Part shown: piece by piece, positions 12,001 through 21,193 of the stretch
How positions within the stretch are numbered: the stretch's first letter is position 1
Layout: each line of letters begins with the position of its first letter
Origin: Asterias rubens
Taxonomy: Eukaryota > Echinodermata > Asteroidea > Forcipulatida > Asteriidae
Reading direction: 5' to 3'
Length of the DNA stretch: 64,000 nucleotides
Assembly: GCF_902459465.1 (NCBI RefSeq)
Contig: NC_047082.1
Location: 11,964,545 to 12,028,544 of the forward strand
Notes under the pieces: model-generated
The model's database searches: none
What the model saw: the letters and a program-made list of their open reading frames with translations, nothing else
What the model was told of the DNA's origin: nothing
Translations under genes and position numbers: made by a program

Positions 12001-15000
12001 GAACTAGAGATGGTGACTCATCAAAAGTAAGTTCTAACATCTTGAAACTTTCAGTACATTTGCAGGACTATTGTCTCGCTCAGCAATACAGGCCTATGTA
12101 ATCCAACAAACAATTTGACATCAGAGAACTGTCCTGGATTAATTATGACAAGATCCCCTTTAGTGCAAGGAAGTCTCATGCCGGTGATTTTTATTCACAG
12201 GGCTCGGGAAAGTATGGAGTATACAGTGCTATAATATTACGTTACATTTTATGGCGCGTAATGCAGGAGCCTCAATGCCCAACACAAAACATTAAAAGAA
12301 AATGTTTACGTATATATTAAAAAGCAATTGGTACAAACGAAAGACTCAAACAAATGAGTAAGTTCCTAAAGATCTGAAGAGAGGCAGCTTCACGTATATG
12401 AATAGGTATTAAAAAGTTGTTAAACCAAAATTAGTTTGATATTCTTTATCCCTGATGCAAAGTTCCATCTACTGTATTAGGTCTCATTAGGTTTGGTTTT
12501 GTTCCTAACAGGGAGCTCATTTTAAGATTAGCTTGGACGACTTTAGGAAAGTCAACGTGCCAGCTCTCACTCAGGCAGACACTGTTATATTTCTCACATC
12601 CGGCCGCAAAGTTGACCAGTCCATCAAGATATTAGTGCACTCAGTCACAGCAAGATGTACGCAAGTGGCGGTGTTTGTGTGCTACAGAGATGATGTGGAG
12701 AAACAAACAGTAAGAGTAGTATAAGAGCGCTGGACTCAAGTCCTTGCGTTTCTGGGCCCAATTTCATAGAGCTGCTCGGCACAAAAAATTGCTAAGCATG
12801 AAATTTCTTCCTTGATACAAACAGGATAACCAGCCTAATTTCCACATGATTTTCAGGATAAGCAACCAACAGCTGAATACCAGTAACAAGCAATATCCAA
12901 CAAATGGAAATTTAGTCGATAATCCTGTTTTTATGAGGGAAGAAATTTCATGCTAGGCAAATTTTGGTGCTTAGCAGCTCTATGAAATTGGGCCCTGATC
13001 AGCAGTGTGTGGGTTTGGGTCCCAGTCGTGACACTTGTATCCCTGAGCAAGGTACTGCACTGTAATAACTTTGTCTTTAGGATGGGCGTTACAACTGTAG
13101 GTTCTGTGTACTAGGATTGGGAGTGCATGTAAAAGAACCCCACAACATTTATCTTGGTAGAGAAGGGGTTAACCCTGGTGTTTCTGGTTCACATAGGAAG
13201 CACCCTCGTTTACAGATTCCCTCAAACTTGCAAGCACAGTGACTAAGTTTACTTATGAGGCACCATTGGCTATATTACCAGAAATTATTCGAAAAACTAA
13301 AACAATGATACAAATTATCTCTGCACAGCTTATCGTTGTTGCAAGAGAAGGGGTTTGTCCCTGTGTTTCTAGCAGTGGCTGCTGCATGCAACACAGCAAC
13401 TTGTAAACCCCTGTAAACCCTAGGTTACATTACATAAATGGTTCTCATAATCCAAAAACTTCAAAACCTGTCTGGAAATAAATAATGATCAGGCACTGTG
13501 AGACACCTGTAGATAAAGCGCTATATATAATTAATTTTTATTAGTAGTCAGTAGTAGTAGTAGTAGTAGTAGCAGCAAGACAGTATCATAGTTTCCTATG
13601 ACTCAGGGATGATATTTTTCAGACTTTTATCTGAATTCAGACTTTTTAAAGTCTACCTGGTAACCAAAAACGCTTTACTTTTCTCCAAATTAAGTTCTTG
13701 CTCTTTGATCTACTGCTCTAGCACTGAGGATACTGTTCACAGAAGCTCATTGGAATCTATAACTCCAGGGCTGGATTTCACAAAGAGTTAGGACTAGTCT
13801 TATCTCGAGTTAGGATGGGTTACTCGTCCTAACTTAGGACTAGCCATGCGTGTTTTTATATCTCCTAGAACTTAGGACTAGTCCTAACTCTTTGTGAAAT
13901 CGACCCCTGGGATTATCAAAAGGTGTACGCCTAAGATTTGGATCCCAGTTTCAGCAAGGACTCTCTTTGCCGATATTCTTCTCACCCTTAAAAAAACCTT
14001 TTTAATCGAGCAGGGAGTCCTGCAGCAGTGCTTCCCTCGCGTCATCGAAATTCAAACCCACGTCAAGCAGTACATCCGAGCCTTCATGGAAGGCAACGAG
14101 TCGGCATCTTGGTTTGATATGGTGGGGGTACAAACAATAAGACAGTTCTGTGCCGAGATGTCTTGCAAGCTGCTCCTTAATGCCGTCAGTACGGCCGCTC
14201 ACATCAGGAGGGGAAAAGTCTTCCACAATCTCATGGTAGATCTCAAACTCAGGTGAGGATGTCTTATAAAAGAGGGGGTTGAAAAGTCAAACTCAGTTTT
14301 AATTATACCTCATACATATTCATGACTAGGTTCCAGGGTCAACTCAGTCACATATAGACGATGTGACCTGTGACATCACATGTTTACAAAAGAGCCACAG
14401 AGCCTGGACTTCCTGCAGGCACGATTTGTACACAGCCTTATGGAAGAAAACATAAAATCTTTTGTTATATGGAGATTGCACTGTCTAATTCCTATCAACT
14501 TTTGATATGATGAAAGGGGGCACATCTTAAAACCAGCTTTTACTTTCATAACTCTTGGATTTATGTGGAAATTATTTTCACAAAATGTAAACTTTCCCAT
14601 ATGAGCAGTGTAGTAATGTACATGTATCTTGCCCGCCAGAAAAGCCAAAGAATGTACAAGGTCACACTTATTGTAAACAAAGGTCACATGGTCTATACTC
14701 ATGACTGAGAGTCGGGTAACCCTTACACCAATGTGTGTGAAGCAATGTATTCTCTGTACTTTCCCGAGGCCTGTGAAAGTCCCTTACCTCACATTAAAAT
14801 GGTGTCAAATGCCAATTGTGTTTGACACCCTTCAAGGGCATTTTTGTATCAAAAAAATATTTAAAAAACGTTTGATGATGTCACATTTACAAAATATAGT
14901 ATGTACATATTTGTGCTTAACTTTCAGTTCATTTCTGAATTCTAATCATGGTAAATCAAAATGGCATTGACTTTAGGCTTATATAACTGGCACAGAAATT

Positions 15001-17265
15001 CCTCTTTGAAATGTACCTACAAATTTGTTTTTTGATTATCCGATGACATCATGATGTCAGAAACACCAGATCAGTCTGTTTGACCATGAGACCATGAGAT
15101 GCCATACTTAATGTTATTTTTGTGTGTTGTTTTCTTTAACAGTAACAGCAAACTGTTTCAGAGAGGAATTGCAATAGTACAGGTATGTAAAAATATAAAG
15201 CCACCAACTGTTTGGTTGAGGTTTGTTTTTAAATTGCAATTTGACACTGTCCCCAAGGGCAATAACAATATACAGTTTTAGCGCTTTTTGCTTGATACCT
15301 TTGGAGACTAGTGCGTAAAAGCACTCACCTCTCACTGTAGTGGCCCTGGTTTTATTCCTGGCTAGGGTAAATTGTGAGTAGAGTCATGTCCAAATGGTTG
15401 TTCTTCTGGCCCTGCCTTGGATTTTCTCTGTCAAGTATAGACGACAACGTGCCCCTGGTGGCTTTTGAAGTGGCCGTCCAGCCTTGTGGTGTAAGACGAT
15501 CTCTCATTGTTTTTTTTTGTTTCAATGCCACATTTTTTAAGCAGTTTCGGTTTTAGTTTATGTGGTATTCTATTTCCTTATTTGTAGAATCTGGCAGTAT
15601 GCTCAGCAGATGCAGCTCTCACTGCGGTTCTCAGGTCCTTATATGGAGTAGATGTAATATCAGAGGAGTTGAAACAAATGGCAGTGTCTGAACATACTAG
15701 AATCGGTTCATTCAAACCAAAGGTAGGATACAATAGCGTTTCTCTCCTCGTGCATATCTTGGGTGACTAGGGCATAAAAGCTCTCACCACGTCTTTTTTT
15801 TGTACATACATGTACGTGCGCAATTTGGCAATGTTGTCGTTAATTTTATTTATTTTTTCGGTCTGGCCCCAATGCGTGACAAAATGGTTGCTGCACGTGA
15901 GAGCGCGAGTCTCATGCCTAATGTGTGAGACTTGGTAGATCTTAATAGGAGACTTTTACCAGGGCCTTTTTTACAGTAGTGCGCATGATCAGACCTACGT
16001 GCATGACTGAGCATGTGCGTGCAGGCCCAGAGCTGCAAAAAAGGACCATTGTGCCGCCAGCATCTCAAAAGTCTCATATTATTGCACTTTTATTATAAAT
16101 ATTAAGCTGAAAAGCTGTTAAAGATAAGACCATTTTAAGGTGGCATTTTCTAGAATTGTTCAACAATCCCCAGTTTATTACGTGTTACAAGAACAACGTT
16201 TACTTGTTGGTGGATTTTTATTTGTACTGATGTGTGTTAGCACTGTTTATATAACACCCAAGCAGATCCTTGCCATTTGATTGGAGGATTGTCTGTCACG
16301 TGATAGCAAATAAAAGTACCAATACACGCTGAGTCACTCACCGTGCTTTTTCGTTCCATCCGAAAAGTACCATTGCACGCTGCCAGCGTGCAATGGTACT
16401 TTTCGGATGGAACGAAAAAGCTGAGTAAAAACATCACTGCGTGCGTGTGTCGTAACGCAGCAGTGTTACTGCAAGGCATATTAGTAAAATTACTAGCATT
16501 CGGCTTCTACAATTAAAAATTGTAGGCCTACGCTTTGTTTGTTTTGAAAGTTGTATCTTTCAATCAAAATGACAAAGATCTACTTGGATGTTATATAAAA
16601 CAAATAATGAATGTTTTTCATTCGTGCAATGGTGCGAAAATGTTCATTCGTTGAAAGCTGGAATGTTCCATTCAACTCGGCTCCGCCTCGTTGAATAGAA
16701 CATTCCATCTTTCAACTCATGAACATATTCGCACCATTGCACTCATAAACATTCATTATGTGTATAATACTCAGTACTAAGTACCGAGTATACACCTGAG
16801 TATACAGTGCTAACACACATCGGTGTATGGGTACAGGACTCAGGAAAGTACTGAGTATACAGTGCTAACACACATCGGTGTATGGGTACAGGACTAGGGA
16901 AAGTACTGAGTATACAGTGCTAACACACATCGGTGTATGGGTACAGGACTCGGGGAAAGTACTGAGTATACAGTGCTAACACACATCGGTGTATGGGTAC
17001 AGGACTAGGGAAAGTACTGAGTATACAGTGCTTACACACATCGGTGTATGGGTACAGGACTCGGGAAAGTACTGAGTATACAGTGCTGACACACATTGGT
17101 GTATGGGTAAAAAACAAAATTAATATTTATTTGTACTGTTTTTTTTTTTATTTTCAGGTCATCCCTACCGCAGTGATTTTGGCTTGTAAAAATTGTTGTG
17201 TGCATGAAGCTATGGAAGTCTTGATGAAGTTCCCAGTCATACGAACAGCTCTGGCACAGTTATGA
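3082..17265 (+). CDS. GCKR: Glucokinase regulatory protein-like gene (GCKR), 3' eleven exons, 5' partial
   Basis: The exons are 3082-3135, 3841-3976, 4766-4830, 6724-6986, 9835-9932, 11953-12026, 12512-12709, 13936-14252, 15143-15182, 15588-15722 and 17158-17265 (stop TGA). All junctions are GT-AG and the reading phase carries through, giving 495 residues. Vertebrate GCKR has about 625, so roughly 130-180 N-terminal residues lie to the left. The first SIS domain shows ITCGLSAPFVAGQLD and the family signature GPEAITGSSRLKGGTATK, shared with bacterial MurQ etherases. The second SIS domain shows GGHVYYIGT and DASECPPTFGA. A C-terminal helical region with NAVSTAAHIRRGKVFHN and SNSKLFQRG follows. 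In mammals GCKR binds and inhibits glucokinase in the nucleus under control of fructose phosphates; here that role is only inferred. The 13936 acceptor is the weakest boundary: it fits the phase but has a poor pyrimidine tract because a foldback repeat sits just upstream. Family assignment is confident; exact function is not. Confidence 0.9.
3160..3413. mobile_element. Short inverted-repeat element (family Q)
   Basis: Termini GGGTGCGTTCGATTAGCTTCC and its inverted copy (one mismatch), 254 bp, GC-rich. It lies 24 bases after the donor of the GCKR exon ending at 3135. Confidence 0.6.
3530..3650. repeat. Low-complexity A/C-rich tract
   Basis: Homopolymer runs of A, T and C with no recognisable gene content. 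Confidence 0.6.
5107..5665 (-). mobile_element. tRNA-derived SINE, minus strand, with an internal insertion
   Basis: Read on the minus strand it begins with a Leu/Ser-type tRNA-like head (TTGGCCGAGCGGTTAAGAGC, then GTTCGAATCCCCAGCC). The body includes a GAAAAGAGAAGGGGTTTGCC-type region. About 5375-5590 is unrelated sequence inserted between the A-box and B-box parts. Relatives lie at 12712, 50425, 55738 and 56255. Confidence 0.6.
6067..6440. mobile_element. TTAA-flanked MITE family A, copy 2
   Basis: Same ends and TTAA borders as the copy at 1889-2284. It lies in a GCKR intron. Confidence 0.8.
6461..6662. mobile_element. Inverted-repeat element family R, copy 1
   Basis: Ends read GGCCATGTCACACTAGGTAA and, inverted, TTACCTTGTGTGACAAGGCC. 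The second copy is at 62627-62808. It ends about 60 bases before the GCKR exon at 6724. Confidence 0.6.
7040..7160 (-). repeat. tRNA-like SINE head, minus strand
   Basis: The reverse complement reads TAGCTCAGTATGGAG...GTTTCGAATCCCACTC, close to A- and B-box consensus. The acceptor stem is not intact, so it is not called a functional tRNA. Confidence 0.45.
7500..9025. repeat. Segment carrying dispersed TAATGCGACTAACC motifs
   Basis: Six exact copies of TAATGCGACTAACC lie at 7706, 7871, 7887, 8806, 8821 and 9008, with one degenerate copy at 7909. Two are close-spaced pairs; the rest are spread over 1.3 kb of GCKR intron. The open frames here (7539-7850, 8244-8438) match nothing I know. Confidence 0.6.
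9211..9596. mobile_element. TTAA-flanked MITE family A, copy 3
   Basis: TTAAAGGCAGTGG start, CCACTGCCTTTAA end. It lies in the intron before the GCKR exon at 9835. A short SINE fragment follows at 9597-9680. Confidence 0.8.
10045..10208. repeat. Dispersed repeat family I, copy 1
   Basis: Shares GGTGCCCTTGAAATGCTCC and CAGTAGAAATTTAC with the inverted copy at 23005-23163 and, more distantly, with 36822-36985. Confidence 0.6.
10756..11143. mobile_element. TTAA-flanked MITE family B, copy 1
   Basis: Starts TTAAAGCCATTGGACAC and ends GTGTCCAATGCCTTTAA, with an internal GAAAACATTAAAACAAT-type region. Relatives lie at 22255, 34834 and 63898. Confidence 0.75.
11182..11330. mobile_element. Foldback element family F, copy 1
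   Basis: Inverted ends GGCCGATTTCACAAAG and CTTTGTGAAATCGGCC. Relatives lie at 13765-13910 and 48801-48925. Confidence 0.55.
11344..11446. repeat. Large palindrome (about 48-bp arms)
   Basis: AGGAGTAAATCACAAAAC with ATACTAGCT and CCTGAGGAAT is mirrored as an inverted copy ending at 11446. The arms have a few mismatches and almost no loop. Confidence 0.7.
11607..11920. repeat. 42-bp minisatellite, about 7.4 copies
   Basis: Near-identical units beginning AAATTGAATGCGTTAAG. One unit carries an AACCTG variant at about 11863. Since 42 is a multiple of three, the array is open in three frames, giving false peptides. It ends 32 bases before the GCKR exon at 11953. Confidence 0.95.
12712..13510 (+). 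mobile_element. tRNA-derived SINE split by a family C MITE
   Basis: The head (TAAGAGCGCTGGACTC) starts within a few bases of the donor of the GCKR exon ending at 12709. It is interrupted at 12754-12995 and resumes with GATCAGCAGTGTGTGGG, a B-box-like word, and the SINE body to about 13510. Confidence 0.6.
12754..12995. mobile_element. Foldback MITE family C, copy 2 (nested in SINE)
   Basis: GGGCCCAATTTCATAGAGC at one end and its inverted copy at the other. Comparison with the SINE at 50425 shows it interrupts the tRNA-like head. Confidence 0.75.
13617..13764. repeat. Dispersed repeat family L, copy 2
   Basis: Similar over most of its length to 368-523. It is followed directly by a foldback element and then the GCKR exon at 13936. 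Confidence 0.6.
13765..13910. mobile_element. Foldback element family F, copy 2
   Basis: Inverted ends CCAGGG...ATTTCACAAAGAGTTAGGAC and GTCCTAACTCTTTGTGAAAT...CCCCTGG, with AACTTAGGACTAG subrepeats. It ends 25 bases before the exon at 13936 and probably displaced the original pyrimidine tract. Confidence 0.7.
14260..15140. other. GCKR intron, nothing recognised
   Basis: AT-rich sequence between the exons ending 14252 and starting 15143. The open frames 14376-14702 and 14701-14970 lack family features. Confidence 0.5.
16246..16770. mobile_element. Composite foldback element family G, copy 1
   Basis: Outer inverted pair: TTATATAAC...AGATCCTTGCCATTTGATT at the left and its inverse near 16565-16600. 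A second, larger inverted pair (about 16605-16770) folds around the centre GGCTCCGCCTCGTTGAA. The same layout recurs at 24988-25450. No coding frame is seen. Confidence 0.65.
16345..16421. repeat. Perfect 38-bp hairpin with a 1-base loop
   Basis: 16345-16382 (starting GCTTTTTCGTTCCATCC) is the exact reverse complement of 16384-16421. It lies inside the composite foldback element. Confidence 0.9.
16798..17108. repeat. 55-bp minisatellite, about 5.6 copies
   Basis: Units start GAGTATACAGTGCTAAC and contain CATCGGTGTATGGGTACAGG. Starts are spaced 55, 55, 56, 55 and 55 bases. It ends 49 bases before the last GCKR exon. Single related units lie at 16225-16246 and, inverted, at 51779-51835. Confidence 0.95.
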
Positions 17266-17277
17266 TGTGTTGATGTT

Positions 17278-17283
17278 AATAAA
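17278..17283 (+). terminator. Putative poly(A) signal AATAAA of the GCKR-like gene
   Basis: AATAAA lies 12 bases after the TGA stop, which would make a very short 3'UTR. A later signal cannot be excluded. Confidence 0.45.
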
Positions 17284-17397
17284 CACCCAGTACCAAAAGT
17301 TTTGTATTCCAGACAAAGCCTCGGTACAATGAGCAGCGTGCCGTATCGATACCTCTGGTCTCTTACCCCTGGTAGGGATGTAATAAAAATAGTACCA

Positions 17398-17605
17398 AAG
17401 TCTTATATAGCACACTAATCTACCAACAAGGTACTCACAAGGCGCTAAGTATATACATTGATACAGAAAGAGAGGTTATGAAAGTTATGAATTATGAGAC
17501 CCAATTATGTAGCGCCTTATAAGGGTTTACAGGGTGCTACTGCTCATTTAGCAGGCACAGCCAGGAACACTGGGGCGAATCCCTTCTCTTTTCTATAGTG
17601 CTTAT
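17398..17605 (-). repeat. SINE body fragment, minus strand
   Basis: Shares GGTACTCACAAGGCGCT, GAGACCCAATTATGTA and CAGCCAGGAACAC with 56255-56430. The tRNA-like head is missing. Confidence 0.5.
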
Positions 17606-18153
17606 AGTATGCATATGTGAAAATGCAAGTATTTTGACGCTATTCCATTCCAAATTAATCAGGTTTTTACATTTTACATTCAAAATGAGTCATGGTCACC
17701 TTTAAATCTTATTGTACATTTTATGTCAATTTTATATGGGAGATTAAACCTACTTTCTTTCAAGATGTATACAAATAACTGTTACCTATCAATATTTTTG
17801 GAATGATCCTATTTTTATAAGAGAAATATAACTTTGATCAAGCAATAAAAAAACAAAATTATTTATAATTTTTGTAACACATAAATAGTGCCATGTATAT
17901 TTGGTATGGTATGTATAAAATGGTGTGTCCATTGTCTTTCTCGAACCACTTGTATGTGTATATATAGTTTTTGCCTTTCTTTTTGATTAATCTTTCTTTA
18001 GGCCAGGCCCATGCCACTTGAGGCAATTTATGGGGAACCTGTTCCCGTCTATAGCCAAGAAGAAATGGGTATCCACGATTTATGTTTTGATCAATTTATT
18101 TGTGGATGAAGAGACATTGTTACAATCGTGGTCTATGTGATGCAACATCTATA
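17606..18153. other. Intergenic stretch after the GCKR-like gene, nothing recognised
   Basis: AT-rich, with several AATAAA-like words and no supported gene. Confidence 0.5.
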
Positions 18154-18540
18154 TTAAAGACACTGGACACTATTGGTAATTGTCAAAGACCAGTCTTCTC
18201 ACTTGGTGTATCTCAACATTATGCATAAAATAACAAACCTGTGACAATTTGAGCTCAATTGGTCATCGAAGTTGCGAGTTAATAATGAAAGAAAAAACAC
18301 CCTTGTCACACGAAGTTTTGTGCTTGCAGATGCTTGATTTCGAGACGTCAAATTCTAAATTTGAGGTCTCGAAATATAATTCGTGGAAAATTACTCCTTT
18401 CTCGAAAACTATGGCACTTCAGAGGGAGCCGTCTCTCACAATGTTTTATACTATTAACATCTCCCCATTACTCGTAACAAAGTAAGGTTTTATGCTAATA
18501 AATATTTTGAGTAATTACCAATAGTGTCCACTGCCTTTAA
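18154..18540. mobile_element. TTAA-flanked MITE family A, copy 4
   Basis: TTAAAGACACTGGACAC start and GTGTCCACTGCCTTTAA end, with TTAA borders. Confidence 0.8.
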
Positions 18541-18684
18541 AACTGTTTTTTTTTTACTGATAATAATTTTGAAAGCCCAGTACTCAGTAACAAGGTTGTC
18601 AAAAAAAATCTGACTATAATAAACGCAGCTGAATATCTCAAGCATTCACACGGCTTTTGGTTTGTCATTTTTTAGCTGTAAACC

Positions 18685-19204
18685 CTCGGGTCTCCTCCAG
18701 CCTTCTATAGGTCCCTTCTCCTCCCCCGTGCTTGTCACCAACTGGTTCAGTTCAGTCAGCACACTCTCCCTACCTACTCCAAGTTGGTTTAAGTTTAGGT
18801 TTAGCCCCAGCTCCAGTCTACACGAGCCCAGCTTATCCTGGGCCCAATTTCACAAAGCTGCTAAGCAAACAATTTTGCTTAGCATGAAATTTATTTCTTG
18901 ATGAAAACAGGATAGCCAACTTGTTGCATACATGTATTGCTTGTTACTGGTGTTTAGCTTTTGTTTGCTCATCCTGAAAATCACGTGGACATTTTGTTGG
19001 TAATCCTGTTTTTATCGTGGAAAAAATTTCATGCTAAGCAAATTGTTGTGCTTAGCAGCTCTATGAAATTGGGCCCTGTTACTTTTCTCGCCTTCGCACC
19101 CCATCGAGGCTATCCCAACAAGCAGCAGTCGGCAACAGTGTCCATCATTCTCCCGAAGCTGATCGAATTATCAAGCACCGGTTCTGTTGAGAACCACCAC
19201 AACT
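18685..19204. other. GC-richer non-repeat island split by a MITE
   Basis: 18685-18839 is open on both strands and has coding-like composition (the minus frame contains LELGLNLNLNQLGVGR). 19077-19204 is open on the plus strand to a TAG. The family C element at 18840-19076 separates them. I could not assign it to a protein or to either neighbour. It may be a dead exon or an unrecognised 3'UTR. Confidence 0.3.
18840..19076. mobile_element. Foldback MITE family C, copy 3
   Basis: GGGCCCAATTTCACAAAGC at the left and its inverse ending GAAATTGGGCCC at the right. Confidence 0.75.
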
Positions 19205-19269
19205 CATAGGAATTTTACTCATGGTGTCACCGCAAACCTCGCCTAATAATACTCCCACCTTGACAAGTT

Positions 19270-19624
19270 TTAAAGGCAGTGGACACTGTCGGTAATTACT
19301 CAAAATAATTATTAGCATAAAACCTTTAACTTGGTAACGAGTAATGGAGAGCTGTTGATAGTATAAAACATTGTGATAAACGGCTCCCTCTGAAGTAACG
19401 TAGTTTTCGAGAAAGAAGTAATTTTCCTCGAATTCTCGAAATCAAGCATCTGAAAGTAAACAACTTCATGTGACAAAGGTTTTTTCTTTCTTTCATTATT
19501 ATCTCGCAACTTTGACGACAAATTTAGCTCAAATTTTGTCAGGTTTGTTATTTTATGCATGTTGAGATACCCCAAGTGAGAAGACTGGTCTTTGACAATT
19601 ACCAATAATTTCCAGTGCCTTTAA
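19270..19624. mobile_element. TTAA-flanked MITE family A, copy 5 (inverted)
   Basis: TTAAAGGCAGTGGACAC at the left and CCAGTGCCTTTAA at the right. The interior is in the opposite orientation to copies 1-4. Confidence 0.8.
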
Positions 19625-20934
19625 AACAAATTTTGTCAGCTTACATCTTACGGATTCATAGTTCTTTTCACACACAAAAATGTACATCGTATTGGGGAAT
19701 CGAGATAGTGCTACCAAATTGAAAAAAAATTCAAATTTCGAATGTATAATTTCGACTTTACATAGGCTCGAATTGAAAGGGTTTTGAAAGAGTGCTTTGT
19801 GGTGCACCCATACATCCTTAGAGATTGGGAATGGGGGAAAACTTTAAAGACTCCAAGCTAAAATGTTGTATGTTACCAATTGACACCCTTCAATGTTAGC
19901 ACCAATTCATTGCAATTCGGTCACTTCAATTTTTTAGACTTTTATGGAAAAAAACACCTTTTCATCAAATACAATATTATAGTAATTTTTTAATTAAACA
20001 AACGCAAAAATTAAACAAGCGAGAGAAATTCAACTTAACATTGCTTTGGGCATATTATACGACCCATGGTACGGTGCAGGGACAACTGCTCTCAAATTAA
20101 AAAAGCAATGAAAAATGGTGGTTGAAAATGGACCCAAAAAAAGAAAGCAAAGGAGATTGTTTTTACCCGGTTGTAACAATTATCTGTGTAAAATTCTCTC
20201 AAATCAACCACTTTGCCTCTTTGACTATCAGAGTTGTAATATGGTTTGGGATTTCATTTCGTAAGGAGAGGCTTGAAGAAAACAGCCAAACAAACACACA
20301 AACAAACAAAAACTAACGAGCACATTGAAGGACAGACACGATTTTCACCAGACTGTCATTAGCTGATGACACGGGACTCAAATTAATCGAAAAATGGCAA
20401 ACAAATAGACCAAGCAAGTCACGTGCAGTTCGAACATTTTTGGCACAACTTTTGACTCACGTGAAAGCAGGTGAACTTTAACAGGTCCCGTGGTCGCCAA
20501 TGTTCGAAATAAGCACGAGACTTGTACGTTCTATAAAATCTGGGAGCTGCCGGTTAATGGAAGACGGAAGTTTTTATCCAAGACAAGTCAATGATGTCTG
20601 TACTTCCATAAAGCAACTAAGCCGCCTTCTTCTTACTGCAGCACTCGGACCTGCGGTTCAAAAATAAAAAGTGGTGTGGAAACAAACATTAATTTTTGCA
20701 AATAAATATAAGCTTAGGCTATTTTAGATAATAATTTTGCAAAGTATTTTTTAGGATCTTTCTGGTTTGAAGAGATGAACCAACTGGTGTTTATCCACTG
20801 AAATGTTAATTGTTAAATCACACAGAAGAGAGTCTTTCCACAACCAGTTGCGCTTAGTTAGGCTACGCCTACGCAGTTTTGGCGCCGTTTGCTTCAATTT
20901 GAAACTTCATCATGAGCGAGTAGCAAGCCCTATA
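19625..20934. other. Intergenic stretch, nothing recognised
   Basis: AT-rich with no supported exon on either strand. The end near 20640-20930 may belong to the 3' side of the minus-strand Ig gene. Confidence 0.45.
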
Positions 20935-21178
20935 GATCATGCGAACTTTGCGAACTAACACGGTCGGCCATTAATATGGAAGTCATGGACTCCCATAAAT
21001 GGCCGATCGTTTCAGTCGACGAGGTAAAAGGAAAACCACGCAATTTCGAAGCATATTTTTGTAGATCATTGTATTCTACTTTTAAAACATCTTTCTAACC
21101 ATGCACTTCATAACAAACGGTTACAAACGCTTTTTATAGACCAACTCGACCTATCCAAGGCAAACGGTGTACCTTTAA
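20935..21178. mobile_element. Dispersed repeat family H, copy 1
   Basis: Shares GACGAGGTAAAAGGAAAACC, ACCACGCAATTTCGA and AACAAACGGTTACA with 26648-26946 and ends in CTTTAAAA. It starts 16 bases past the stop of the Ig-domain gene, so it probably forms part of that 3'UTR. Confidence 0.65.
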
Positions 21179-21193
21179 AATATTGCATACAGG

